Of a stretch of 64,000 bases of DNA, positions 1 to 7,909 are shown one piece after another (the stretch's first letter is position 1; each line of letters starts with the position of its first letter). The notes beneath the pieces were generated by a model. It did not search any database, was not told where the DNA came from, and saw nothing but the letters and a program-made list of their open reading frames with translations. Source of the stretch: Nocardioides sp. Kera G14 (GTDB taxonomy: Bacteria; Actinomycetota; Actinomycetes; Propionibacteriales; Nocardioidaceae); the NCBI RefSeq assembly GCF_020715565.1, contig NZ_CP085839.1:496001-560000 (forward strand). The letters are read 5' to 3'. Made by a program: the position numbers and the translations under genes.

Positions 1-1128
1 ATCGTGGTTGTGCTCGCCGATCAGCCAGCCGTTGGGGTTCTCCTCCTCGATCGTGCGCCGGATGATGCGGGCGACCATGTGGTTGACGTCGATCGCGCCG
101 AGGCGTCCGCTCATGTTCGCGACGTCGATGCGCCAACCATCAAGGAAATAAGGGGCCTTCAGCCATCGCGCGACCGTCGAGTCGGGGCCTTCGATCATGG
201 CGGCGCGCATCTCGGCGCTGGTGTGGTTGAGCTTGGGCAGCGTCGGATAGCCCATCCAGGTCTCGTAGGGCGCGTCCGGGCCCTCGCCGTGGAAGTAGTA
301 CCAGTGCCGCTTCGCAGAGGCGGCAGCATCACCGGCCCTTGCCTCCTTGAACCACTCGTGGGTGTCGCCGGTGTGGTTGGCGGTGAGGTCGCCGATGAGG
401 TGCATGCCACGCTCCTCGAGCGCCTCGGCCAGTCGCTGATAGGCCTCGTCACCTCCCAGGAGCGGATCGATCTGGTCGAACGTGCTGGCGTTGTAGCGAT
501 GGTTGGACTCCGCCGGGAAGACCGGAGTCGTGTAGAGGACGTTCACTCCCAGATCGGCGAGGTGGTCGAGGTGCTCGATGATCCCGTCGAGGTCGCCGCC
601 GTAGAGGCCGAGCCACGTGCGGTCATCCGTCCCCTCGTACGACGGCAGCTCGTCCCACTCCTGCGGCTTCGCCCAGTGGGGGGTCGGGCGTTCGTCCGCC
701 GCGGCGCTGCGGGCGAAGCGGTCGGGGAAGACCTGGTAGACGATCGCGTCCTTGGTCCACTCCGGCGCCGGCTTGTGGGTCGACAGCTTGAAGTCGAAGG
801 TGTCGCTGGGTTCGTGCTCCGCGATGCCGGCTGCGGTCAGCCACCTCTGGCTCTCATCGTCGGCTGCAAGGAGCCAGCGATAGTGCGTCATCGGGGAGTG
901 GCACTCCACCGTCGCCTCCCACCACGAGTCTCTGCCGGTCGGGCTGTCGGCCCGCTCCGCCTCGCGGTAGATCGGCTCGGCGTCGTACGTCGTCCGGACC
1001 CACACCCGCGTCGCCGGGTCCCCCTCCGCGACCCGCAACCGCACCGTGACCAGCTCGCCCAGCTCCGGCGCCTGCGTCGAGCAGTAGAGCGGTGATCCGT
1101 CGTGGTGTGGCTCGCTTAGGAGGTCCAT
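1..1128 (-). CDS. GH13 family alpha-glucosidase/neopullulanase-like enzyme, 3' part cut by window edge
   Basis: Cleaves alpha-glucosidic bonds in maltodextrin-type substrates. The first 376 residues are in the window and the frame runs open to base 1. Residues 1-115 look like the N-terminal beta-sandwich (CBM34-like) seen in maltogenic amylases and neopullulanases. The TIM barrel opens near residue 122 with DAIVYQVFPDRFA. Region I is DLTANH (D247-H252), region II GWRIDVAN with Arg333 and the nucleophile Asp335, and region III GEHNHD with the acid/base Glu372, so the catalytic core is intact as far as it can be seen. The ATG at 1128 is followed by MDLLSEPHHDGS; the upstream sequence runs straight into tRNA-Thr on the other strand. 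Neopullulanase, cyclomaltodextrinase or alpha-glucosidase cannot be told apart from this part. No signal peptide, so probably cytoplasmic. Confidence 0.9.
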   Translation of the reverse strand, partial: MDLLSEPHHDGSPLYCSTQAPELGELVTVRLRVAEGDPATRVWVRTTYDAEPIYREAERADSPTGRDSWWEATVECHSPMTHYRWLLAADDESQRWLTAAGIAEHEPSDTFDFKLSTHKPAPEWTKDAIVYQVFPDRFARSAAADERPTPHWAKPQEWDELPSYEGTDDRTWLGLYGGDLDGIIEHLDHLADLGVNVLYTTPVFPAESNHRYNASTFDQIDPLLGGDEAYQRLAEALEERGMHLIGDLTANHTGDTHEWFKEARAGDAAASAKRHWYYFHGEGPDAPYETWMGYPTLPKLNHTSAEMRAAMIEGPDSTVARWLKAPYFLDGWRIDVANMSGRLGAIDVNHMVARIIRRTIEEENPNGWLIGEHNHD

Positions 1129-1168
1129 GCGGACATTCAATAGGATGCGTGGGCGCCTCCGGGCGCAT

Positions 1169-1242
1169 GCCTCGTTAGCACAGTGGTCGTGCGGCGGCTT
1201 TGTAACCCGTTGACGTCGGTTCGATTCCGGCACGAGGCTCCA
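1169..1242 (+). tRNA. tRNA-Thr (anticodon TGT)
   Basis: Acceptor stem GCCTCGT (1169-1175) pairs perfectly with ACGAGGC (1232-1238); discriminator T1239 and an encoded CCA (1240-1242). D stem GCAC/GTGC (1178-1181, 1189-1192), T arm GTCGG-TTCGATT-CCGGC (1215-1231). The anticodon loop TTTGTAA gives TGT at 1201-1203, which reads ACA (Thr). The anticodon stem has one C-C mismatch next to the loop. A patch of different composition starts just downstream, a common place for integrated DNA. Confidence 0.93.
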
Positions 1243-1475
1243 GATGGGCCCCAGTAAAACTTGCCCGTCCTCGTTGCGACCAGCAGTTCCACAGCCGTCC
1301 ACTGGACGTTCTGGGCCAGCTCGAGCGGGGCCAATGAGATCGACCCTTAGGCGCGAACGTTCAGCTGCCCTTCCGACACGTTCTGCGACGCTCACGTAGC
1401 TTTGCCTACGAAGCTCAAAGGCACCGGTGCCGGAATGCAGACGACAAATCTATTCGAAGTATAAGTGGGCGAACC
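1243..1475. other. Gene-free stretch downstream of tRNA-Thr
   Basis: No convincing gene. A small dyad, CGTAG (1395-1399) and CTACG (1406-1410), lies in it. Composition becomes more AT-rich towards 1440-1470 (for example attcgaagtataag). No copy of the tRNA 3' end that would mark an attachment site could be found within the window. Confidence 0.5.
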
Positions 1476-1577
1476 GTGGACCTTACTCCCGAAAAGATCA
1501 ATGAAGCGTATCGTGTTCTCTGGAGCGACCCTCACACGGTGATTGACATTGCGTTGGAGACGAGTAAGCCGGTTTGA
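1476..1577 (+). pseudogene. Short remnant ORF (33 residues), possibly the truncated 5' end of a lost gene
   Basis: A GTG-started frame reads VDLTPEKINEAYRVLWSDPH and then TVIDIALETSKPV before a stop. It looks like the amphipathic start of a normal protein rather than random high-GC readthrough, and its codons (aaa, aat, gtt, att, gcg) are unlike the strongly G/C-ending codons nearby. No continuation could be found in any frame downstream. It sits in the low-GC patch between tRNA-Thr and the orphan gene at 1674. It may equally be chance; confidence is low. Confidence 0.25.
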
Positions 1578-1673
1578 TCTTGGCTAGGCGATGGTGAGGC
1601 AGTACGTATCCGTTCATAAGATCTCTCATCGACCATCGACTGCCACCGCTTCCCTTCCATTCACCGCCCCCAA

Positions 1674-2636
1674 GTGATTCAATCAATTCGAGGATCGTCC
1701 AAGTTGTCCATCAAGACGAGCGTCGGCGCCTTCTTTCTTGCCCCCGACGGTTTCAGGTTCACACCCGGAGTGGCCACGCCTTCAGTGAATACCCGGGGAT
1801 TTGGGGTTGAACGGCTCGGTAATTCCCTCGCGGTGTGGGTCGGAGCATCGGAACGGGTGGAGGTTCTTGCGGAATACTTTCCCTTCCTGCGACCGGCAGA
1901 CTCGATGGGATGGTCTCACTTCGCGGTCGTCGAGACTGAATTCGACGGGCCGATCTACTTATCCAATGGGAATGGTCGACCGGCCGGACGGCGAAGGCCG
2001 CTTCTCGTTGGTCCTGGCCTTTTCCAGGTGCAGGTCCGAATGGAGCCAGCCGCGACGTGGAAGGCTTCGGTGGCTGAGCGTGGCGGTGATACGGATGGCG
2101 AAGAGTTCTTCGACCAATACCTGATCGATATCTCGCCCATTGGACCCATCGATCAAGGTGCAATCGAAGGAGGGCACAGTAACGCCGAGCTAGAGCGGGT
2201 CAGTGCCGTGGGTCATCCTCAGTCCCGGCACATTAATTCATGCGACGGTTTTTACGTGCTTTTCAATTCGAGCATTTCGTTCGACGACGTCTTCGACTTC
2301 GTCGGAGGTGATGAAGTCCGGATCTTGCCCATCGAAGGGGCCGTCGCGATCACAACGCACGCCGCCTGGGAAGATGTCCGCGTGTCCGTTGAGTCTCGCG
2401 AGCAACCGCTGCCCGCAACGCAGCGAGAGGGCTGGGATTCCTACACGGAATCGGTAGTCCGTCTGATCGATGGGAGGCTGACGTTGGCTGATGAGGAGTA
2501 CGACCCCGGCGAAGTGCCGCTGGTCTTAAGTTGCACGCCAGGGCCGAACCTTTTCCAAGTTCTGAGCCGTCTCGTGCACGGCGATGGTGGCGAGGAAGTC
2601 GAGGAGCATTTCGTCGCGTTGAGCCCGATCCATTAG
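1674..2636 (+). CDS. Orphan protein with two tandem copies of one domain (unknown function)
   Basis: 320 residues from GTG (a TTG at 1704 is an alternative start). I do not recognise the family. The protein is an internal duplication. A block at about residues 55-160 (GNSLAVWVGASERVEVLAEY, then GWSHFAVVETEFDGPIYL, GPGLFQVQVR and FDQYLIDISPI) reappears at about 220-319 (EGAVAITTHAAWEDVRVSVE, then GWDSYTESVVRLIDGRLTL, GPNLFQVLSR and EEHFVALSPI). Each copy ends in the same SPI motif. There is no signal peptide or membrane segment; alternating hydrophobics suggest beta-sheet. Codon use is less G/C-ending than in neighbours, so recent acquisition is plausible. A T-rich-tailed hairpin at 2784-2810 could end its transcript. 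Immunity or antitoxin roles are only guesses. Confidence 0.7.
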   Translation: MIQSIRGSSKLSIKTSVGAFFLAPDGFRFTPGVATPSVNTRGFGVERLGNSLAVWVGASERVEVLAEYFPFLRPADSMGWSHFAVVETEFDGPIYLSNGNGRPAGRRRPLLVGPGLFQVQVRMEPAATWKASVAERGGDTDGEEFFDQYLIDISPIGPIDQGAIEGGHSNAELERVSAVGHPQSRHINSCDGFYVLFNSSISFDDVFDFVGGDEVRILPIEGAVAITTHAAWEDVRVSVESREQPLPATQREGWDSYTESVVRLIDGRLTLADEEYDPGEVPLVLSCTPGPNLFQVLSRLVHGDGGEEVEEHFVALSPIH

Positions 2637-2783
2637 GACGCAGGGGTGGGTCGCTGGCCTACTTGCGCTGAGGGCGGTCGTATTGTCCTGGAGCCGCTCC
2701 CTCCGGCGTGCGGAGCCAGTTTGGGCGCCGGGGTGATCGATAGGTCGGGCATCATCGGGCGGCGTAGTCGCCCACTACACGGC

Positions 2784-2810
2784 GACCCGGGTGCCCGGGT
2801 CTTGTCTTCT
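2784..2810 (+). terminator. Probable Rho-independent terminator
   Basis: GACCCGGG (2784-2791) pairs with CCCGGGTC (2794-2801) across a 2-base centre and is followed by the pyrimidine tract TTGTCTTCT. It lies about 150 bases past the orphan gene on the same strand. The rest of 2637-2916 shows no gene. Confidence 0.5.
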
Positions 2811-2916
2811 GACAGCTCGCAGGAGTGCGATGCGTGGACGCACACGTCGTACGGACCCTCATGCCTGGTCGCACTCGACTCGCCGGGTTGTCGGTCGCAC
2901 TGGCTAGGGTCGAACC

Positions 2917-3222
2917 ATGGCGGGGATCCCCGAGGACTACATCGAGGCCGTGCTGGCCGTCGTCGAGCGGGTGCCACCTGGCCATGCGGTGACGTACGGC
3001 GACATCGCGGAGTTCCTCGGACGCGGCGGGCCACGTGGCGTCGGAGGTGTCATGGCCCGGGACGGGCACGGCGTGCCGTGGTGGCGGGTGGTGCGGGCCA
3101 ACGGCTCGTTGCCGCCGCACCTGATGATCGATGCGCAGGAGCACTGGCATGTCGAGGGCACTCCGGTCCATCGTGGAGTCATCGACCTGAAGGTTGCGAG
3201 ATGGGAGATCACTGATGGCTGA
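2917..3222 (+). CDS. Alkyltransferase-like (ATL) DNA repair protein, MGMT fold without the acceptor cysteine
   Basis: 101 residues, matching the C-terminal winged-helix domain of O6-methylguanine-DNA methyltransferase. The helix-turn-helix region (TYGDIAEFLG, residues 26-35) and the RVV/ANG region are present. Where active enzymes have PCHRVV this protein has PWWRVV, with Trp55 in place of the alkyl-accepting Cys. By family knowledge such proteins bind O6-alkylguanine, flip and bend the DNA, and hand the lesion to nucleotide excision repair rather than removing the alkyl group. The stop overlaps the start of the next gene by 8 bases, so the two are probably co-translated. Confidence 0.9.
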   Translation: MAGIPEDYIEAVLAVVERVPPGHAVTYGDIAEFLGRGGPRGVGGVMARDGHGVPWWRVVRANGSLPPHLMIDAQEHWHVEGTPVHRGVIDLKVARWEITDG

Positions 3223-3781
3223 GATCGTGCTGTTCCACCACTCCGGTGGCCTGACCGACGGCGTGCTCGACCTGGCGGAGAAGCTCCGCATCGTCGGGCA
3301 CACGGTGCACACGCCCGACCTCTTCGAGGGGCGGACGTTCGGGAAGGTCGAGGAGGGCGTCGCCTACGCGAACGAGGTGGGCGAGGAGACGTTCGCCGAC
3401 AGGGCGAGCGCCTTCGTCGACACGCTCTCCACCGACGAGCTCGTCTACGGCGGCCTCTCGATGGGCTGCGCCCGTGCGGCCGAGCAGGTGCTCTTCCGCG
3501 ACGGCGCCCTTGCGGCCTTCTTCCTCTACGGCGTGGCCGACCCGGCCTGGTGGGACAAGACCTGGCCCGCCGACGTACCGGCCGAAGCCCACCTCACCGA
3601 AGAGGACCCGTGGCGGGAGCCGGAGGCGGAGGAGGGGTTCGTGAAGCACATCCCGAAGCACGACCTCTTCACCTATCCAGGTGAGGGACACCTCTTCCTC
3701 GAGCCCGGGCACCCGGACTACGACGAGGAGCTCGCCCACATCGTGACCAGCTCGATCATCGACTTCCTCGACGAGGTCTGA
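3215..3781 (+). CDS. Dienelactone hydrolase family protein with Ser at the nucleophile position
   Basis: 188 residues, alpha/beta hydrolase of the DLH family. The nucleophile elbow reads GGLSMGCARA with Ser82, where classical dienelactone hydrolases carry Cys; the likely catalytic His is in PGEGHLFLEPGHPDYDEE near the C-terminus. So an esterase-like activity is more likely than true dienelactone hydrolysis; the substrate is unknown. The start chosen is ATG 3215, which overlaps the ATL stop and has GGGAGATC upstream; an upstream in-frame ATG at 3194 lies well inside the ATL gene. Its stop abuts the convergent pdxY stop with no gap. Confidence 0.85.
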   Translation: MAEIVLFHHSGGLTDGVLDLAEKLRIVGHTVHTPDLFEGRTFGKVEEGVAYANEVGEETFADRASAFVDTLSTDELVYGGLSMGCARAAEQVLFRDGALAAFFLYGVADPAWWDKTWPADVPAEAHLTEEDPWREPEAEEGFVKHIPKHDLFTYPGEGHLFLEPGHPDYDEELAHIVTSSIIDFLDEV

Positions 3782-4645
3782 TCACCGCAGTTGGCGGACG
3801 GTGAAGCGGGTCGGGGGAGCGGCGATGTCGTCCTGGGAGGCGACCAGCTCCAGCTCCCGGCGTCCGGACGCCAGCGTGCGCTCGAGGATCGCGAAGAGCG
3901 TGTTGGCGGTCCGCTCGAGCGCGACCGGCGTGGAGCCCTCCGACAGCAGGTGAGCGAGGTAGACCGCCGCGGTCACGTCTCCGCCGCCGTTGGGCGTGAT
4001 CGGGAGCAGCGGCGTCGTCACGGCCCAGGCGCCGGTCTCGTCGACCGCCACGAGGTCGAGCGAGCGGTCGTCGGAGGTGACCACCGACGTGACCAGCACG
4101 TTGGACGGCCCCGTCGCTCGCACGACGTCGACCGCGGCGAGCACCTCGTCCAGGGTGCCGCTCGACTCGACGCCCGCGAGGAAGTTGAGCTCGAAGTGGT
4201 TCGGCGTGATCACGTCAGCCGCCGGCACGACGGAGTCCCGCATGAACTCCGGGATCCCCGCAGCCACGAACATCCCGCGCCCGACATCGCCCATCACCGG
4301 GTCGCAGGCGTACAGCGCACGCGGATTGGCGTCCTTGACCCGACGTACGGCCTCCAACACGATCGCCCCGACGGCAGGACCGCCCTGGTAGCCCGAGAGC
4401 ACCGCCGACACGCTCGGCAGCACGCCGCGCTCGTCGATCCCGTCGATCACGGCAGCGACGTCATCGCCCGCGATCACCGGCCCACGCCACTCGCCGTAGC
4501 CCGTGTGATTGCTGAAGTTCACCGTCAGCACCGGCCAGACCTCGTGGCCCAGCCGCTGCAGCGGGAAGACGGCTGCGGAGTTGCCGACGTAACCGAACGC
4601 GACGTGGGATTGGATCGAGAGGATCTGCATGCCTCCCAGTCTCAC
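3782..4645 (-). CDS. pdxY: Pyridoxal kinase PdxY
   Basis: Phosphorylates pyridoxal (and related B6 vitamers) with ATP in the salvage route to PLP. The protein belongs to the ribokinase-like superfamily. It has the conserved start [20 protein letters not shown], then HTGYG for the pyridoxal pocket, YACDPVMGD, and [12 protein letters not shown]. The anion hole/catalytic region is [11 protein letters not shown] near residue 230, where the second Gly is followed directly by the catalytic Asp. The GTG at 4645 overlaps the ung stop as GTGA. The ATG at 4630 ([10 protein letters not shown]) matches the usual family start, but its GGGAGG lies only one base upstream, too close for a normal ribosome site. 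Probable operon with ung. Confidence 0.93.
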   Translation of the reverse strand: MRLGGMQILSIQSHVAFGYVGNSAAVFPLQRLGHEVWPVLTVNFSNHTGYGEWRGPVIAGDDVAAVIDGIDERGVLPSVSAVLSGYQGGPAVGAIVLEAVRRVKDANPRALYACDPVMGDVGRGMFVAAGIPEFMRDSVVPAADVITPNHFELNFLAGVESSGTLDEVLAAVDVVRATGPSNVLVTSVVTSDDRSLDLVAVDETGAWAVTTPLLPITPNGGGDVTAAVYLAHLLSEGSTPVALERTANTLFAILERTLASGRRELELVASQDDIAAPPTRFTVRQLR

Positions 4646-5334
4646 GCCGAGGGCAACGACCAGTCCATTTCGTCAGCGCCCTGTGCCCGCAACAGCTCGT
4701 TGGCCCGGGAGAAGGGACGCGAGCCGAAGAAGCCCCGATGGGCCGACAGGGGCGACGGATGTGGTGACTCGATGACCGGGATCTCACCCAGCAGCGGGCG
4801 CAGCGTCTGCGCCGGCCGGCCCCAGAGGATCGCCACCAGCGGCCCACCACGGGCAGCGAGCGCCGTGATCGCCGCCGCCGTGATCGCCTCCCAGCCCTTG
4901 CCTGCGTGGGATGCCGGCGCCCCCGGCCGCACCGTCAGCGACCGGTTGAGCAGCATCACGCCGCGGTCGGCCCACGGCGAGAGGTCACCGTGCTCGGGCG
5001 GCCTCACGCCGAGGTCGGATGCCAGCTCCTGGTAGATGTTGCGCAGCGACGCGGGCAGCGGGCGCACCGAGGCGTCCACCGCGAACGAGAGCCCGATCGC
5101 ATGTCCCGGAGTGGGGTAGGGGTCCTGGCCCACGATCAGCACGCGTACGTCGGCCAGCGGCCGTTGGAAGGCACGGAAGATGTGGTCTCCCTCAGGGAGG
5201 TAGGGCCGTCCCTTGGCGAGCTCCTCGCGCAGGAAACTGCCCAGTACGCCGATCTGCGCGTCGACCGGCGCAAGTGCTTCCGCCCAGTCGGGTGCCATGA
5301 GACCGCGGGAGACGAGTCCAGCGAGAGCGCTCAT
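4642..5334 (-). CDS. ung: Uracil-DNA glycosylase (family 1)
   Basis: Removes uracil from DNA as the first step of base excision repair. 230 residues, normal for family 1. The water-activating loop [11 protein letters not shown] carries catalytic Asp71; the uracil-binding block SLRNIYQEL and the Leu-intercalation/His motif [18 protein letters not shown] are present. Start ATG 5334 gives [11 protein letters not shown]; a longer frame exists upstream but would run into the divergent oxidoreductase. Followed by pdxY with a 4-base overlap. The divergent gene starts only 25 bases away, so the two promoters must overlap or lie inside the opposite gene. Confidence 0.95.
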   Translation of the reverse strand: MSALAGLVSRGLMAPDWAEALAPVDAQIGVLGSFLREELAKGRPYLPEGDHIFRAFQRPLADVRVLIVGQDPYPTPGHAIGLSFAVDASVRPLPASLRNIYQELASDLGVRPPEHGDLSPWADRGVMLLNRSLTVRPGAPASHAGKGWEAITAAAITALAARGGPLVAILWGRPAQTLRPLLGEIPVIESPHPSPLSAHRGFFGSRPFSRANELLRAQGADEMDWSLPSA

Positions 5335-5359
5335 GGAGACGGAGGCTAACGTGACGAGC

Positions 5360-6361
5360 ATGCGATTCGGTGTCTTCATCCCGCAGGGCTGGCGCTTCGA
5401 CCTCGTCGGTGTCCCCGACGCCGACCAGTGGCGTGTGATGCGTGACCTTGCCCAGCACGCCGACGGTGTCGACGGCTGGGAGAGCCTCTGGGTCTACGAC
5501 CACTTCCACACCACGCCGCAGCCGAGCGAGGACGCGACGCACGAGGCCTGGACGCTGATGTCGGCGTTCGCCGCGTCGACCGAGCGGATCCGGCTCGGGC
5601 AGATGTGCACGTGCATGGCGTACCGCAACCCGGCCTACCTTGCGAAGGTCGCCGCGACGATCGACCACGTCTCCGGCGGCCGACTCGAGATGGGTATCGG
5701 CGGCGGCTGGTACGAGCACGAGTGGCGCGCCTACGGCTACGGCTTCCCGGGTCCGAAGGAGCGGCTCGGCCGACTGCGCGAGGGAGTGCAGATCTTCCAG
5801 CAGGGATGGACCACCGGCAGCTCGACGCTCGACGGCGAGTACTACCAGGTCGACGGCGCCCTGTGCCGTCCGCTGCCCCTGCAGCGCACGAGCCCGCGCA
5901 ACAACATCCCGATGTGGATCGCCGGTGGCGGCGAGAAGGTCACGCTGAGGATCGCCGCGCAGTACGCCGACTACACCAACTTCGACGGCACGCCCGAGGG
6001 CTTCGCGCACAAGTCATCACTGCTCCAGGAGCACTGTGTCACCCTCGGCCGCGACTTCGACGAGATCACGCGGAGCGCCAACTACAACATCTTCATCGGT
6101 GCCGATCAGGCCGAGGTCGACGAGCGGCTCGCGTGGTTCAAGGAGCACCTGACCCAGAGCCTCGGGGAGAAGGCAGCCGCCGAGTACAGCCGGAGGGTCA
6201 GCGAGCAGGGCCTGGTCGGCACGCCCGACCAGATCATCGAGAGGCTGACCGCCGCGGAGAAGCTGGGCATGAGCTACGCCATCACCTACTTCCCCGAGGC
6301 GGCCTACGACAGGTCGGGTCAGGAGCTTTTCGAGTCGCAGGTGCTTCCCGCGCTCGCGTGA
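5360..6361 (+). CDS. LLM-class F420-dependent oxidoreductase
   Basis: 333 residues with a luciferase-like TIM-barrel fold. It opens with [11 protein letters not shown], followed by [31 protein letters not shown] and [19 protein letters not shown], the phosphate/isoalloxazine region typical of the F420 branch in actinobacteria. The substrate cannot be told. ATG 5360 fits the family start; GTG 5351, three codons upstream in frame, is an alternative. The spacer to ung is very short (25 bases), leaving little room for a leader. Confidence 0.9.
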   Translation: MRFGVFIPQGWRFDLVGVPDADQWRVMRDLAQHADGVDGWESLWVYDHFHTTPQPSEDATHEAWTLMSAFAASTERIRLGQMCTCMAYRNPAYLAKVAATIDHVSGGRLEMGIGGGWYEHEWRAYGYGFPGPKERLGRLREGVQIFQQGWTTGSSTLDGEYYQVDGALCRPLPLQRTSPRNNIPMWIAGGGEKVTLRIAAQYADYTNFDGTPEGFAHKSSLLQEHCVTLGRDFDEITRSANYNIFIGADQAEVDERLAWFKEHLTQSLGEKAAAEYSRRVSEQGLVGTPDQIIERLTAAEKLGMSYAITYFPEAAYDRSGQELFESQVLPALA

Positions 6362-6430
6362 GGCCGTTCGACGTTGCATCCCTGCCGATGAGAGGGCTTC
6401 CGGGGGAGCTACGGGCGCGGACGGCTGACG

Positions 6431-7723
6431 TCAGGCGGCGAGTTCGAGGTCGGCGTCGTAGCCGATGACTAAGTGGGGCCGTCGCGGGATAGCGGGGCCG
6501 GTCGAAGCCGAGGGTGTGAGCAGGGGTGGTGGGTGGCTGGGCTGGTGGCCGATGACCTGTTTGGCCCAGTTGCACTGGCGGCAGTAGCCCTGGGCATTGA
6601 CTGCTGAGGTCTCTCCACCGTCGGCCCAGTCGTGGACGTGGTCGATGTGGCCGATCCTTGCGCCGCAGCCCGGTGTCCTGCAGAGCTGATCGCGGAGTCG
6701 GATGAACCGGGCGAGGGCTTGGGGGAAGAGCCGGGCCTTGGATTCCATCGCGACCAGTTCACCGGTCTCGGGGGCGGTGAAGAGGCGACGGAGTTCGACC
6801 TTCTGCACATCGAGGACCGCGGTCTCGATGAGCCGCTTGGCGAGTTGGTTCGGGATGGGACCGTGTCCGACGAGCATCGCGGGCTGGGTGTGGTCGCCGT
6901 CCAGCAGGGCTTCGGCGGTCATGAGGAGGTTGATCGTGACCGGGTGGGCCGGCTGCTCGAGGGCGACCGTCTCCGCTCCGCTGCCGGCGCCAGTGAGGCG
7001 GGCGATGAGGGTGTCGACCATGACCTGGGCACGGGTGGCGTCGACCCCGAGCGCGATCGCGGTGTCCGCAGCAGCACCAAGACTGTCCTTGACAGCCGCG
7101 AGCTGCTCGATGGGCATGAGTGCTTTGAGCCAACCCATCCCGTCGCCACGGTCGGTGGGCTGGGCGCTGATGTGCCGGTCCTCGACCGCCTTGTCCCGAC
7201 GCCGGACGACGGCGTCCTCGTCCAACGCGAGGGCGAGGGTCTGGGCGCGGTGGGCGATCTTCCGGGTGCCCATCTCCTTAAGACCGGGTGTGGCGGCGAA
7301 GCGGGTGTCGAAGGTCAGCCGGTCAGGGGCCTCGAGGATCGAGGCCTCGCGTGCGACGAGGGTCGCCTGGTGCTCGGAGAGGTCACCGGCACAGAACGAC
7401 TGAAAGGTCTGCGGCAGGGCACGGAGTTGCTTGGCCAGGGCCACGACGGTGCGGCCGTAGGCCGGGGAGATCCGACGGGACCGAGCCACCAGCTCAGCGA
7501 CACCTTTGCCCTGCCGTGAGACCGGGACGCCCTGCGCGGCGGCACGCTCACGCAGGAGCCGGTCGACCTGGAGGGCGAGTTTGGCCTGTCGGGCCTCGAT
7601 CTGATGCTTGAGGGTCTCAAGCTCATCGAGCTCGGCGCAGATGTCGTCAAGGCCACCGTCGACCGGGCCGGTGACGGCCACCCCGAAGCCACGGATCTGC
7701 TCCGTGGTGAGGGTGCCGGTCAT
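6431..7723 (-). CDS. DUF222 / HNH endonuclease signature protein (13E12 repeat family)
   Basis: 430 residues. The N-terminal DUF222 region (about 20-330) includes a helical segment with HQATLVAREASILEAP. The C-terminal HNH motif reads CRTPGCGARIGHIDHVHDWADGG then NAQGYCRQCNWAKQ, with Cys pairs for zinc and the His-Asp-His metal site. The family is abundant and often multicopy in actinobacteria (the 13E12 repeat of mycobacteria); activity and role are not established. Start ATG 7721-7723 has GGGAGAAG five bases upstream. Single gene, 70 bases after the convergent oxidoreductase. No terminal repeats or transposase accompany it. Confidence 0.88.
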   Translation of the reverse strand: MTGTLTTEQIRGFGVAVTGPVDGGLDDICAELDELETLKHQIEARQAKLALQVDRLLRERAAAQGVPVSRQGKGVAELVARSRRISPAYGRTVVALAKQLRALPQTFQSFCAGDLSEHQATLVAREASILEAPDRLTFDTRFAATPGLKEMGTRKIAHRAQTLALALDEDAVVRRRDKAVEDRHISAQPTDRGDGMGWLKALMPIEQLAAVKDSLGAAADTAIALGVDATRAQVMVDTLIARLTGAGSGAETVALEQPAHPVTINLLMTAEALLDGDHTQPAMLVGHGPIPNQLAKRLIETAVLDVQKVELRRLFTAPETGELVAMESKARLFPQALARFIRLRDQLCRTPGCGARIGHIDHVHDWADGGETSAVNAQGYCRQCNWAKQVIGHQPSHPPPLLTPSASTGPAIPRRPHLVIGYDADLELAA

Positions 7724-7909
7724 CGCTTCTCCCGGGTCGGCGTGACGATTGATGCTTGCGCCGATCTTAACATGAGCGTCAACTGGGCGCAAGGCTCTGT
7801 CGCGGGAGCTATGTGTGAGAGCTGTGAAGGCATGCGGCACGGGCGAGCTGCCGCTGACGTCGCGACGTGCTTCCCGTGGCTCCGCATCGGCGCCGGCAAG
7901 CGGCCTTGA

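Noticed and set aside
4..1095. 363-residue plus-strand ORF at the window start
   Set aside because: It lies opposite a GH13 enzyme with intact catalytic regions and its own product has no recognisable features.
1169..1242. Integrated element with attachment sites at tRNA-Thr
   Set aside because: No integrase and no second copy of the tRNA 3' end could be found in the window, so only a compositional patch is claimed.
1137..1334. 65-residue minus-strand ORF over tRNA-Thr
   Set aside because: Contains the familiar spurious peptide produced when a tRNA gene is read backwards.
6431..7723. DUF222/HNH gene as a mobile element (intron or insertion sequence)
   Set aside because: No terminal repeats, no intron structure and no target duplication visible; the family is a normal actinobacterial multicopy protein.
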